Shown: piece after piece, positions 15,782 through 23,385 of the stretch
Layout: each line of letters opens with the position of its first letter
How positions within the stretch are numbered: position 1 is the first letter of the stretch
Assembly (NCBI RefSeq): GCF_944384765.1
Contig: NZ_CALWUM010000024.1
Location: 1-37,549, forward strand
Origin: an uncultured Agathobaculum sp.
GTDB lineage: Bacteria; Bacillota; Clostridia; Oscillospirales; Butyricicoccaceae
Direction of reading: 5' to 3'
DNA length: 37,549 nt
Program-made: the position numbers and the translations under genes
Notes under the pieces: model-generated
What the model saw: the letters and a program-made list of their open reading frames with translations, nothing else
Told to the model about the DNA's origin: nothing
The model's database searches: none

Positions 15782-16939
15782 ATGGATATCTTCAGCTTTT
15801 ATATGCCTACGCGCCTGTATTTCGGCCACGGCGCGGTCAAAAAACTCGCGCGGGCGCGCCTGCCCGAGGGCCGCGGCCTGATCATCACAGGCGGCACCTC
15901 GACCACCCGCCTGGGCTATGTCGCCAAAGTGCAGGATGCGCTGGCCGAGGCCGGACACGATACCATCATTTATAATAAGGTGCAGCCCAACCCGACCATC
16001 GAGGGCGTGCGCGAGTGCGCAGCCCTGTGCCGCGCCGAGGGCATTGCCTTCGTCGTGGGGCTGGGCGGCGGCTCGTCGATCGACACCGCCAAGGCGGTTG
16101 CCATCATGGCCACGAACGACGGCGACTGGTGGGACTATATCCACGGCGGCACGGGCGGCGGCAAGCGCATTGCGAAGGCTGGCCTGCCCATCGTCGCCAT
16201 CCCGACCACCGCGGGCACCGGCACCGAGGCCGACCCGTTCACAGTCATCACCAACGGCGAGGAGAAGATCGGCGGCGGCGGCGAAAAGTGCTTCCCGACC
16301 ATTTCGATTGTCGACCCGGATTTTATGATGACCGTCCCGCCCCACCTGACCGCATACCAGGGCTTTGACGCGTTCTTCCATGCGGCGGAGGGCTATCTCG
16401 CCAAGACCGCCTCGCCCATCAGCGAGATGTTTTCGCTGAAGGCGATCGAGCTGATCGGCCGCTCGCTTGCCACCGCGGTGCACGAGGGCGGCAACGCCGA
16501 AGCGCGCGCGGATGTCGCGCTGGCCAACACGCTGGCCGGCTTTGTCGAGACCCTGTCCAGCTGCACGGGCGAACACGCGATCGAGCATGCGCTGAGCGCG
16601 TTCCACCCCAGCCTGCCGCACGGCGCGGGCCTGATTATGATCTCTAAGGCCTACTGGAGCCGCTTCTTTGATTCCGCAGGTGACCGTCTGGTTGCCATTG
16701 CCCGCGCGCTCGGCAGCAAGGATGCGGACAAGCCCGCGGACTTCATCACCGCGCTTGACACCATGCAGAAACGCTGCAATGTGCACGACCTGCGCCTGTC
16801 CGGCTACGGCGTCACGCCGGACGAGTTTGCCAAAATCGCGGACAATGCGTTTGACACCATGGGCGGCCTGTTCCGCGTCGACCCGCACGCGCTTACGCGC
16901 GAGGATGTCATCGCCATTCTGGAAGAAAGCTATAAGTAA
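15782..16939 (+). CDS. Iron-containing (group III) alcohol dehydrogenase
   Basis: A 385-residue cytosolic oxidoreductase of the Fe-ADH family, which interconverts alcohols and aldehydes or ketones using NAD(P)H. The nucleotide-binding GGGSSIDTAKA, the PTTAGTGTEA loop, the metal-binding Asp and His in GFDAFFHAAEGY and further histidines in GEHAIEHALSAFHPSLPHGAGL are present, so the Fe or Zn site looks complete. The length is normal. The substrate cannot be told; butanol-type and propanediol-type enzymes look alike. The ATG has AAAGGAGG eight bases upstream. It is monocistronic, with an intrinsic terminator in its leader, which suggests transcription attenuation, and a hairpin group behind it. 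Confidence 0.92.
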   Translation: MDIFSFYMPTRLYFGHGAVKKLARARLPEGRGLIITGGTSTTRLGYVAKVQDALAEAGHDTIIYNKVQPNPTIEGVRECAALCRAEGIAFVVGLGGGSSIDTAKAVAIMATNDGDWWDYIHGGTGGGKRIAKAGLPIVAIPTTAGTGTEADPFTVITNGEEKIGGGGEKCFPTISIVDPDFMMTVPPHLTAYQGFDAFFHAAEGYLAKTASPISEMFSLKAIELIGRSLATAVHEGGNAEARADVALANTLAGFVETLSSCTGEHAIEHALSAFHPSLPHGAGLIMISKAYWSRFFDSAGDRLVAIARALGSKDADKPADFITALDTMQKRCNVHDLRLSGYGVTPDEFAKIADNAFDTMGGLFRVDPHALTREDVIAILEESYK

Positions 16940-17053
16940 ATCGATAAATCGATCTTGGATTGCAAGGACACGCCTTGCAATCGCTTTCCCGTATAAAAAG
17001 GCAGGCATATGTCCTGCCTTTTTATGATATCCTGCCGCGAGCGGCAGAATATC
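16940..17053. repeat. Group of four hairpins behind the alcohol dehydrogenase gene
   Basis: ATCGAT-AA-ATCGAT (16940-16953); GATTGCAAGG (16958-16967) with CCTTGCAATC (16973-16982); terminator AAAAAGGCAGG (16995-17005) with CCTGCCTTTTT (17013-17023); and GATAT..CTGCCG with CGGCAG..ATATC (17026-17053). The third is a good bidirectional terminator. The cluster resembles the two larger hairpin arrays in style but does not share their sequence. Confidence 0.7.
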
Positions 17054-17093
17054 TGTTTGATCAGCGCTGCGGCGCGAAAAGGAGGATCACGGT

Positions 17094-18002
17094 TTGAAAA
17101 ACGTGCTATTACTGGCGACCGGCGGCACGATCGCCTGTCAGCAAACCAGAGAGGGGCTTGCGCCCGTGCTGGACGGCGCGGCGCTGCTCGGGCTGCTGCC
17201 CGCACTCGGCACAATCTGCATGGCCACGGTGTGCGACCTCATGCAGATGGATTCGACCGACTTGACCACTGCCGACCGCATGACCATCGCCCGCGCAGTG
17301 TGGGACAACCGCGCGGCATACGACGGCTTTGTCATCGCGCACGGCACGGACACGCTCGCCGCGACTGCCGCCCTGCTCGACCATATGCTGCCCGGCATCG
17401 ACCGGCCGGTCGTGCTCACCGGGTCCATGCTGCCTATGGGTGCGCCCGATTCGGACGCGCCGCGCAACCTGCTGGATGCATTCCGCGTCACAGCGGCAGG
17501 CCGCGCCGGGGTATTCGCCGTGCTGTGCGGCGCGATCCTTCCCGGCCGCCACGTGTGCAAGCGCCACTCAACCGCGATCGACGCGTTTTGCGCGTCCGGT
17601 GCGCCGCCTGCGGGTGCGGTGTGTGCAGATGGCACCATCCACTGGCTGGCGCCACCGCATCCTGGGGGCAAACCCGCCTTTCGCCCAGCAGTTGCCCGGT
17701 CCGTGCCGGTCATCCGGCTGACACCCGATCTGGCCCCCGCCTTTTTCGACCGTCTACACGGCTGTCCTCACCTGATCCTCGAAACCTATGGCGCAGGCGG
17801 TCTGCCCACCCGGCTTGTGTCCGCAGTCAGTGCGCTGATCGCCTCCGGCACGCAGGTCTACCTCACCACCCAGTGCATGGAGGGCGGCGTGAACCTGCAC
17901 AAGTATGCAGTCGGCCGGCGCGCTGAGGCGCTGGGCGCGGTTTCGCTCGGCACGCGTACGGTCGAGGACGCGGTCGCGGCCATCCTCTGCGGCGAACTCT
18001 GA
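17094..18002 (+). CDS. L-asparaginase, cytoplasmic type
   Basis: Hydrolyses asparagine to aspartate and ammonia. The 302-residue protein has the nucleophile Thr in ATGGTIA near the N-terminus and the second Thr-Asp pair in HGTDTLA. MGAPDSDAPRNL and QCMEGGVNLHKYAVG also match the family. There is no signal peptide, so it is the cytosolic type I rather than the exported high-affinity type II. The start codon is TTG, with AAAGGAGG eight bases upstream; no ATG fits. It is preceded by the hairpin group and has no clear terminator of its own, so transcription may run toward the Crh-like gene, which has its own promoter. Confidence 0.92.
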   Translation: MKNVLLLATGGTIACQQTREGLAPVLDGAALLGLLPALGTICMATVCDLMQMDSTDLTTADRMTIARAVWDNRAAYDGFVIAHGTDTLAATAALLDHMLPGIDRPVVLTGSMLPMGAPDSDAPRNLLDAFRVTAAGRAGVFAVLCGAILPGRHVCKRHSTAIDAFCASGAPPAGAVCADGTIHWLAPPHPGGKPAFRPAVARSVPVIRLTPDLAPAFFDRLHGCPHLILETYGAGGLPTRLVSAVSALIASGTQVYLTTQCMEGGVNLHKYAVGRRAEALGAVSLGTRTVEDAVAAILCGEL

Positions 18003-18030
18003 AACAAGCCTTGCCCGTGCGGGTTCCCTA

Positions 18031-18059
18031 TTGTGCAAAACGCCCAAAAGCGTTATAAT
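18031..18059 (+). promoter_or_regulatory. Promoter of the Crh-like gene
   Basis: TTGTGC, 17 bases, TATAAT. It ends about 160 bases before the start codon, leaving a long leader with small hairpins (GGACGA/TCGTCC and GTCCA/TGGAC) and an Arg-rich open frame. Confidence 0.65.
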
Positions 18060-18221
18060 ATAAACAGGGATCATTGGGAAGGCACCATGAACATCACCCG
18101 CAGGACGAGACGCAGACGTATCGTCCCGCGGTCAGTCCCGCAGAACCGCTGTCCAGCATTGGACGGCAACGTGCATGCGGCCGCTGACAGCCCCATGCAG
18201 AGGAAAGGAGATCGGAACGTC

Positions 18222-18470
18222 ATGTTAAAGCGCACCATATCTGTCACCCGTTCCATGGAGGAGGTGCCGGCTGCACTCGACTTCGTCAAGCTCGCCGGTA
18301 CATTCAAAAGCACGATCCGGGTCACCTGCGGCCAGCAGGGTGCCAATGCCAAAAGCACGCTGAGCGTGCTCGCACTCAAGCTCAAGCCCGGCAGTGAGCT
18401 CTCTATCGAAATCGACGGACCGGACAGCGAACAGGCCATGCAGGCGCTGGCGGACTTCCTGACCGCATAA
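18222..18470 (+). CDS. HPr-like protein lacking the phosphoacceptor histidine (Crh-like)
   Basis: An 82-residue protein of the HPr family. HPr normally carries phosphate from PEP on His15 in the motif G-(I/L)-H-A-R-P-A; here the aligned residues are S-M-E-E-V-P-A, so His15 is Glu13 and Arg17 is Val15. The regulatory serine region is kept: Ser45 in GANAKSTLSVL matches Ser46 of Bacillus HPr, the HPr kinase target. The C-terminal helix (SEQAMQALADFL) is typical. This combination is that of Crh, which serves carbon catabolite repression and not sugar transport. AAAGGAG lies 11 bases before the ATG. The frame continues upstream with an Arg-rich stretch from 18087. It is followed by a strong terminator and is not near PTS genes. 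Confidence 0.85.
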   Translation: MLKRTISVTRSMEEVPAALDFVKLAGTFKSTIRVTCGQQGANAKSTLSVLALKLKPGSELSIEIDGPDSEQAMQALADFLTA

Positions 18471-18494
18471 CGCCGCCCCTCTGTCAAACCACAG

Positions 18495-18534
18495 CCGCCC
18501 GCATGGAGCAAAACTCCGCGCGGGCGGTTTTTTT
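18495..18534 (+). terminator. Strong terminator behind the Crh-like gene
   Basis: CCGCCCGC (18495-18502) pairs with GCGGGCGG (18520-18527), with an inner GGAG/CTCC pair, and seven T residues follow. Confidence 0.9.
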
Positions 18535-18626
18535 CGTCCCGTACCCGCAATTCTACTTTTTGTCGGGTGCGTTTCGGGCGGTTTTCTGCTATACTGAGGG
18601 CACAAAATCCAAAGGAGGTGTGCGCA

Positions 18627-19097
18627 ATGAATGCAGTCGAAACCGGAAAACGCATCGCGGCCCTGCGGCACCGCAAGGGCTGGACACAGCAGCAGCTTGC
18701 TGCACAGCTGCACATCACAGACAAGGCGGTCAGTAAATGGGAGCGAGGCCTCAATTTTCCCGACCTTGGGACGGTCGAGTCGCTTGCGGCCGCGCTGGAC
18801 ACCTCTGCCGCCGCCCTGCTCGGACTAGAGCAAGACACACCCGACCAGGCAGTTGCGGCGATGTCCGAACTGGCCACCGCAGAACAGGCGCGCATCCGGC
18901 GCAGCATCCGGCTTTACGCCCGGGTCACGCTGGTCATTGGCGTGCTGCTGTTTACCGCACAGATCGCCGCTTCGTATCTCTTTGCCGCAAACGGGCTGTA
19001 CGGCGTGCCCCAGGTGCTGACCGCAGGTATGCTGGGCTTTACCGGCGTACTGACCGGCGGCGCACTATACACCCTGCGCCATATGCGGCGGTTATAA
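18627..19097 (+). CDS. Second XRE-type HTH regulator with membrane helices
   Basis: A 156-residue paralogue of the regulator at 11506: N-terminal Cro/C1 helix-turn-helix (about 6-60; TQQQLAAQLHITDKAVSKWE), a middle linker and two hydrophobic segments near the end (about 100-120 and 128-148), so probably membrane-anchored. A 26-base stretch (18720-18745) is identical in the two genes, more than the proteins as a whole would predict, which suggests recent duplication or gene conversion. AAAGGAGG is eight bases before the ATG; an extended -10 (TGC-TATACT) is near 18592. Its transcript probably ends in the hairpin at 19101-19139. Confidence 0.83.
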   Translation: MNAVETGKRIAALRHRKGWTQQQLAAQLHITDKAVSKWERGLNFPDLGTVESLAAALDTSAAALLGLEQDTPDQAVAAMSELATAEQARIRRSIRLYARVTLVIGVLLFTAQIAASYLFAANGLYGVPQVLTAGMLGFTGVLTGGALYTLRHMRRL

Positions 19098-19100
19098 ATC

Positions 19101-19139
19101 CACTCCTTTCTGTGCATACTCTCAGCACAGAAAGGAGTG
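19101..19139 (+). promoter_or_regulatory. Hairpin holding the ferredoxin ribosome binding site
   Basis: A perfect 15-bp stem: CACTCCTTTCTGTGC (19101-19115) with GCACAGAAAGGAGTG (19125-19139), nine-base loop, followed by TTTGT. The right arm contains AAAGGAG, which is the Shine-Dalgarno sequence of the ferredoxin gene. The hairpin can end the XRE transcript and would also hide the ferredoxin start on any read-through RNA. The layout mirrors the recombinase leader at 1259-1297. Confidence 0.75.
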
Positions 19140-19146
19140 TTTGTAT

Positions 19147-19335
19147 ATGCATATCGATATTGACCGCGGCGGCTGCATCTCGTGCGGCCTGTGCGAGGCC
19201 ACCTGCCCGGCTGTGTTCCGCATTGGGGACGACGGCGTCGCCGAGGTATACCACCAGCCCACGGACGCCGCCGAGCAGGCCGGGGCGCAGGAGGCAGCGG
19301 ACGGCTGCCCGGTGTCGGTCATCCACATCGCCTGA
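19147..19335 (+). CDS. Small single-cluster [4Fe-4S] ferredoxin
   Basis: A 62-residue electron carrier. Cys10, Cys13 and Cys16 (CISCGLC) together with Cys54 (DGCPV) form one [4Fe-4S] site; Cys20 precedes Pro21 as in the vestigial second-cluster motif. This arrangement and length match the Thermotoga-type monocluster ferredoxins. It is acidic, as usual. The ATG at 19147 is nine bases from AAAGGAG; a TTG two codons earlier would be too close. No partner oxidoreductase is adjacent. The ribosome binding site lies inside a perfect hairpin, and a two-way terminator follows the stop codon. Confidence 0.93.
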   Translation: MHIDIDRGGCISCGLCEATCPAVFRIGDDGVAEVYHQPTDAAEQAGAQEAADGCPVSVIHIA

Positions 19336-19342
19336 AAGCACA

Positions 19343-19373
19343 AAAATCCGGACAGCTTTGCCGTCCGGATTTT
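19343..19373. terminator. Bidirectional terminator between ferredoxin and membrane protein genes
   Basis: AAAATCCGGAC (19343-19353) with GTCCGGATTTT (19363-19373); A and T tracts on either side serve both converging genes. It overlaps the last bases of the leftward gene. Confidence 0.8.
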
Positions 19374-20025
19374 ATCGTTTTGCGATGTTTTCCCGGTAAT
19401 ACGCCTCAAACAGGCGCATCATCAGCCCCGGGCGGCGGTTTTCACCCAAGTGCCGCAGGTATTTCCAGCACGAGACCGCGGTCAGCAGCCCGCCGAGCGT
19501 GCACACAATCATGTCCTGCATGGTATCGCCCACGCCGGTCGCCGCAACCTGCTGCGGGTCTGCGCCGAACAGCGACACGATGTATTCCCAGATCTCCCAC
19601 AGCACCGCGCTCAGCACGGCGAACATCCAGGTGAACAGCGCGGCGTTCGCCGCGTCCGCCCGCTCGAGCGCGTGGCCGGGCTTGCAGGAAAAATACACCA
19701 CCGTACCCAGCGCCGCGAACAGAAAGCCGGACAGGAAGTGCAGGATCTTGTCCCAATACGGCACAAAATCATATCCGCCGATCAGGCTTGCAAACGGCAC
19801 CGCCGCGAGCACAAACCCGTCGAACACGATCTCGAGCAGATACACCGGCCGCAGGCGGCACACGCGGTACAGCACATAGGGCGCAAGCGGCAGCAGCGCC
19901 GCCGCCAGCACGAGCAACAGGTTGTACACAGTCATCTCCCGCCGCAGGCAGAGCACCGCCCCGCAGGCCGTGACCACATAATATATCCCCAGCATGCCGT
20001 TCCGCGCGCGGCGCATCCGTTCCAT
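19372..20025 (-). CDS. Multi-pass membrane protein, DUF2238/YjdF-like
   Basis: A 217-residue integral membrane protein with about six hydrophobic segments (near 12-28, 35-53, 62-80, 93-112, 130-146 and 170-186). Family-like motifs are WDKILHFLSGF in the middle, WEIWEYIVS and GVGDTMQDMIVCTLGG, which carry conserved Asp, His and Glu residues inside or beside helices and suggest a polar or metal site. The function of the family is unknown to me. AAGGAG is eight bases before the ATG. It starts 12 bases after the rnhA stop codon, in the same direction, and is likely to be cotranscribed. Confidence 0.75.
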   Translation of the reverse strand: MERMRRARNGMLGIYYVVTACGAVLCLRREMTVYNLLLVLAAALLPLAPYVLYRVCRLRPVYLLEIVFDGFVLAAVPFASLIGGYDFVPYWDKILHFLSGFLFAALGTVVYFSCKPGHALERADAANAALFTWMFAVLSAVLWEIWEYIVSLFGADPQQVAATGVGDTMQDMIVCTLGGLLTAVSCWKYLRHLGENRRPGLMMRLFEAYYRENIAKR

Positions 20026-20037
20026 AAAGCAGGCTCC

Positions 20038-20475
20038 TTATTTGTATTTCTGGTATTCACTCACCGCAAGCTCATCGCAGCGGTTGTTATACGGGTTGTC
20101 CGCGTGGCCCTTCACCCAGTGGAACCGGACCTCGTGTTTATCGAGCAGATCGAGCAGCCGTCCCCACAACTCCGGATTTTTGGCAGGTTTTTTGTCGCTT
20201 TTCACCCACCCTTTGGCGCGCCAGCCTTTGGCCCAGCCCTTGGTGATCCCATCGACCACATATTTGCTGTCCGAATACAGGTCGACCGAGCAAGGTTCGG
20301 AAAGCGCCTCGAGCGCGGTGATCACACCGAGCAGCTCCATGCGGTTGTTGGTGGTCGACGGCTCCGCGCCGGAAAGCTCCTTGCTGTGCGCGCCATACTG
20401 CAAAATCGCGCCCCAGCCGCCCGGCCCCGGGTTGCCCGAGCAGGCGCCGTCGGTATAGATCGTTACGTGTTTCAT
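20038..20475 (-). CDS. rnhA: Ribonuclease HI
   Basis: A 145-residue endonuclease that cuts the RNA strand of RNA-DNA hybrids, in primer removal and R-loop clearance. The four acidic active-site residues are Asp9 (YTDGAC), Glu47 (NRMELLG), Asp69 (YSDSKY) and Asp134 (NRCDELA), with the helper His124 in VKGHAD. The basic handle region [10 protein letters not shown] is present, as in the E. coli enzyme. The ATG at 20475 has AGGAG five bases upstream. A promoter with extended -10 TGG-TATAAT (leftward, 20513-20518) lies about 40 bases before it. Confidence 0.96.
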   Translation of the reverse strand: MKHVTIYTDGACSGNPGPGGWGAILQYGAHSKELSGAEPSTTNNRMELLGVITALEALSEPCSVDLYSDSKYVVDGITKGWAKGWRAKGWVKSDKKPAKNPELWGRLLDLLDKHEVRFHWVKGHADNPYNNRCDELAVSEYQKYK

Positions 20476-20583
20476 AGCCTCTCCTGTTGTGATGATTTGG
20501 AATGATGCTGCTATTATACCACAAAGGCCGCGCTTTTTGAAACCCATGCAACTGCCGTGTGCTGCCGGAATACCATGCAAAAA

Positions 20584-20604
20584 GGGAGCGGTTTTGCCGC
20601 TCCC
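20584..20604 (-). terminator. Terminator of the citrate synthase gene
   Basis: GGGAGCGG (20584-20591) with CCGCTCCC (20597-20604). Leftward it is followed by TTTTT. Confidence 0.85.
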
Positions 20605-20630
20605 CTGTTTTTTATGTGTTTCCGCCGGTT

Positions 20631-21995
20631 TTACCGGTCCTCCAGATTGACGTACTCCACGTTTTTCGCCATGGGCTTGTAGGCCGGGCGGATGATCTTG
20701 CCGCCCGTGGTGACCTCCTCCAGGCGGTGCGCCATCCAGCCGACAATGCGCGCGGTGGCAAACAGCGGGGTGTACAGCGACTTGGGCAGGCCGAGCATTT
20801 TGTAGACAAAGCCCGAATACATATCCACATTCGCGCACATCGGCTTGTCGCTGCCCTTTTTCTCCTTAAAGATTGCAGGCGTGAGCTTTTCGACCAGCTC
20901 GATCAGATCCATTTCCTCACCGAAGCCCAGTTTTTCCGCCAGCGGCCGCGCGGCGCGCTTGAGCGCGACTGCACGCGGGTCACTCAGGGTGTAGATCGCG
21001 TGTCCCATGCCGTAGATCAGGCCCGAGCCGTCGCCTGCCTCGCGGTCGAGGATCTTGCGCAGGTAGTCTGCGACCTCCTCCTCATCCTTCCAGTTGGAGA
21101 CATTCTGCTTGATCTCGTCAAACTGGCGCACCACGCGCAGGTTGGCGCCGCCGTGACGCGGCCCCTTGAGCGCGGACACCGCGGCCGCGATCGCGGAATA
21201 GGTATCCGTGCCCGAGGACGAGGTGACGCGCACAGTAAACGAGGAGTTGTTGCCGCCGCCGTGCTCGGCGTGCAGGATCAGGCAGCGGTCGAGCAGCTTG
21301 GCCTCGTCATCCGTATATTTGCCGTTCGGGCGCACCAGATGCAGGATATTCTCCGCGGTCGAGCGCTCGGGGTCGGGCACATGCAGGAACATGGAATCCC
21401 CGTCGAAATACCGGCGCTTGGCCTGATAGGCGTGCGAGATGATGACTGGAAACTTGGCCATCAGGCTGATGCCCTGGCGCATGATGTTTTCCACCGTGGT
21501 CTCATCCGGGTTGGCGTCGTAGGAATAGAGCGCCAGCGTCGCGCCGGCGAGCTTGTTCATAATATCCCGGCTGGGCGCGCGCATAATCATATCCTCGGTG
21601 AAGTTGTCCGGCAGGGCGCGCTCCAGGCCGATCGTGTGCTGGAACTCCTCGAGCTGGCGGCGGTTAGGCAGCTCGCCGCACATGAGCAGATAGCCCACCT
21701 CCTCAAACCCGAAGCGGTTTTCCTGCTCCAGGCCGTGGATCAGGTCGTAGACGTTATAGCCGCGGTAGGTCAGGCGGCCTTCGATCGGCTCGCGCTCGCC
21801 TTCGTTGAGTATGTAGCCGTGTACGTTGCCCAGATAGCTCGCGCCGACCAGCACGCCGGTGCCGTCCGCATTGCGCAGGCCGCGCTTGATGCGGAACCGG
21901 TTGAACAGCTCGGACGGGATCTGGCTGTGCGCCCGGAAGCTGTCGCTCAGCTCGCGCAGCAGTTCCTCGCTTACAAAATCAGGCTGAATCGTCAT
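20631..21995 (-). CDS. gltA: Citrate synthase (or 2-methylcitrate synthase)
   Basis: Condenses acetyl-CoA with oxaloacetate. The 454-residue protein keeps the catalytic histidines in [14 protein letters not shown] and YGMGHAIYT, and an aspartate late in the chain ([14 protein letters not shown]). [20 protein letters not shown] and [10 protein letters not shown] are typical of the clostridial forms. I see no sign of an Re-type (homocitrate-like) enzyme. No other TCA gene is close, so it probably serves glutamate synthesis in an incomplete cycle. AAAGGAG lies eight bases before the ATG. It is transcribed alone from a near-consensus promoter. The symbol is by function; 2-methylcitrate synthase cannot be excluded by sequence reading. 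Confidence 0.92.
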   Translation of the reverse strand: MTIQPDFVSEELLRELSDSFRAHSQIPSELFNRFRIKRGLRNADGTGVLVGASYLGNVHGYILNEGEREPIEGRLTYRGYNVYDLIHGLEQENRFGFEEVGYLLMCGELPNRRQLEEFQHTIGLERALPDNFTEDMIMRAPSRDIMNKLAGATLALYSYDANPDETTVENIMRQGISLMAKFPVIISHAYQAKRRYFDGDSMFLHVPDPERSTAENILHLVRPNGKYTDDEAKLLDRCLILHAEHGGGNNSSFTVRVTSSSGTDTYSAIAAAVSALKGPRHGGANLRVVRQFDEIKQNVSNWKDEEEVADYLRKILDREAGDGSGLIYGMGHAIYTLSDPRAVALKRAARPLAEKLGFGEEMDLIELVEKLTPAIFKEKKGSDKPMCANVDMYSGFVYKMLGLPKSLYTPLFATARIVGWMAHRLEEVTTGGKIIRPAYKPMAKNVEYVNLEDR

Positions 21996-22039
21996 CCGCC
22001 CTTCTCCTTTCTGATGCCCCTTTATTTTCGCATGAATAT

Positions 22040-22068
22040 ATTTTACCGCAATCCTGCATATATGTCAA
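22040..22068 (-). promoter_or_regulatory. Citrate synthase promoter
   Basis: Leftward TTGACA, 17 bases, TAAAAT, about 45 bases before the start codon. Confidence 0.75.
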
Positions 22069-22205
22069 TTTCCGCCGCTTGGCAAACCGCACAAAAACCG
22101 ATTTTCGCGCGCTTTTTCACTTATTTATTCTGCATGGACGCAAGTTTATTTTATTAAGTGTGCAAAAACTTTTTCGCTTTGCCATGCAAAATCCTGTATG
22201 GACAT

Positions 22206-22244
22206 GCAGAGCGGGGCGCAAGCCCTGCTTCCGCCCCGCTCTGC
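22206..22244. repeat. Perfect 12-bp hairpin behind the small Gly/Ala-rich gene
   Basis: GCAGAGCGGGGC (22206-22217) with GCCCCGCTCTGC (22233-22244). No T-run follows in the leftward direction, so its role as a terminator for the small gene is uncertain. Confidence 0.6.
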
Positions 22245-22257
22245 CGCTGTTTTCCCG

Positions 22258-22440
22258 TCAGCCCATGATGTGGCCCATGCTCGTGGCCGCCTTGTGCATC
22301 GCGTGCTCGGCCTTACTCGCCGCGTGCTGCGCGCTGCGCCGCACCGAAGGGTTCATCATCGCGCCGGCCGCCATCATGGAGACCACCGCTCCCGCGACCG
22401 CACCGGTTGCAATGCCTGAAATAAAGGGAGAAACGTGCAT
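22258..22440 (-). CDS. Small Gly/Ala-rich membrane-associated protein (YtxH-like)
   Basis: A 60-residue protein I cannot assign firmly. The first half is one long hydrophobic stretch rich in Gly and Ala with spaced small residues (ISGIATGAVAGAVVSMMAAG), as in glycine-zipper or YtxH-type proteins. The second half is a basic, His-containing amphipathic helix (RRSAQHAASKAEHAMHKAA) ending in MGHIMG. It is likely to be a single-pass membrane protein. The ATG at 22440 has AAAGGCGG at a plausible distance; a TTG ten codons earlier has no binding site. It stands between two rightward and leftward blocks with its own hairpin downstream. Confidence 0.6.
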   Translation of the reverse strand: MHVSPFISGIATGAVAGAVVSMMAAGAMMNPSVRRSAQHAASKAEHAMHKAATSMGHIMG

Positions 22441-22583
22441 ATTTTTCCGCCGCCTTTCTTTGTTCGTCAATGGATTTCGGGTGCTGCGCTTTTATCATGC
22501 CCGGTTTTGCGTCCATACTTGCATGTGTGCGGCGGCAACAAAAATTTGCCTGAAAAAACAATTTTATTTTGCGCAATCGGCTG

Positions 22584-22612
22584 TTTACAAAGCCTGCCGC
22601 ATACGATATAAT
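22584..22612 (+). promoter_or_regulatory. Promoter of the pyrR-pyrF-carAB cluster
   Basis: TTTACA, 17 bases, TATAAT, about 205 bases before the pyrR start. It leaves a long leader with a PyrR-type site and a terminator. Confidence 0.75.
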
Positions 22613-22664
22613 ATCGGTAATAACCGCGGCACCAAGCATGGCGCCGCACACGAATGAACAATCC

Positions 22665-22696
22665 GCCTTTAACCGCGGCCCGTGAGCCGCCAAGGC
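22665..22696 (+). promoter_or_regulatory. PyrR binding loop in the pyr leader
   Basis: Lower stem GCCTT/AAGGC (22665-22669, 22692-22696), asymmetric internal bulge, upper stem GCGGC/GCCGC (22675-22679, 22686-22690) and the hexaloop CCGTGA (22680-22685). This fits the known PyrR-bound loop, whose hexaloop consensus is CNGNGA above a purine-containing bulge. UMP-loaded PyrR should bind here and favour termination downstream. Confidence 0.75.
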
Positions 22697-22753
22697 AGAA
22701 AACAGTGCATACGCCGTCAGCCGGGAAATGGGGGACAGGTGTAAATTGTGGTA

Positions 22754-22790
22754 CGGCTTTCTGCTACATCGGGCGGAAGGCTGTTTTTTT
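22754..22790 (+). terminator. Attenuator of the pyr cluster
   Basis: A 10-bp stem with three G-U pairs (22754-22763 with 22774-22783) is followed by seven T residues (22784-22790), 28 bases before the pyrR start codon. Together with the PyrR loop it forms a transcription attenuator. Confidence 0.75.
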
Positions 22791-22818
22791 GCATCTTTAT
22801 TTCGAGGGAGGTGAGCGG

Positions 22819-23352
22819 ATGGCCGAACAGAAGGCCGTCATCATGGACGCGGACGGCGTGCGCCGGGCACTGACCCGCATCGCGTTCGAGATCGTCGAAA
22901 AAAACAAAGGCGTGGAAAACCTGCTGCTCGCCGGCGTGCGCACACGCGGCGTATTCCTTGCCGCGCGCATTGCCAAAAAGCTGGGCGAGGTCGAGGGGCG
23001 CACCCCGCCTGTCATCGACCTAGATGTCACCCCCTGGCGGGATGATAAACCCCGCACCGACGCCCCGCTTCCCCCGCCCGACCCGCGCATCGAAGGCGCG
23101 ACCGTCGTGCTGGTGGACGATGTGCTCTACACCGGGCGCACGGTGCGCGCTGCTATCGAAGCAGTGTCCCACGCCGGGCGTGCCGCGCGCATCCAGCTGG
23201 CTGTGCTGGTCGACCGCGGGCACCGCGAAATCCCTATCCGCCCGGACTACACGGGCAAAAACCTGCCGACCTCGCGCGAAGAACGCGTCAGCGTGCGCCT
23301 GACCGAGGTCGATGGGGAGGACAACGTTGTTATTTTGGCCAATCATGCCTGA
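22819..23352 (+). CDS. pyrR: PyrR, pyrimidine attenuation regulator / uracil phosphoribosyltransferase
   Basis: A 177-residue RNA-binding regulator that, when UMP or UTP is bound, promotes termination in pyr leaders; many members also convert uracil and PRPP to UMP. The PRPP-binding motif [13 protein letters not shown] is complete, and the N-terminal [11 protein letters not shown] loop and [14 protein letters not shown] are typical. I start at the ATG at 22819 because GGGAGG lies seven bases upstream; the longer open frame crosses the attenuator. It is the first gene of the cluster and has its own binding loop and terminator in the leader, implying autoregulation. Confidence 0.95.
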   Translation: MAEQKAVIMDADGVRRALTRIAFEIVEKNKGVENLLLAGVRTRGVFLAARIAKKLGEVEGRTPPVIDLDVTPWRDDKPRTDAPLPPPDPRIEGATVVLVDDVLYTGRTVRAAIEAVSHAGRAARIQLAVLVDRGHREIPIRPDYTGKNLPTSREERVSVRLTEVDGEDNVVILANHA

Positions 23353-23385
23353 ACCATATCCGCCGCACTGAGAAAGGAAGGAACT

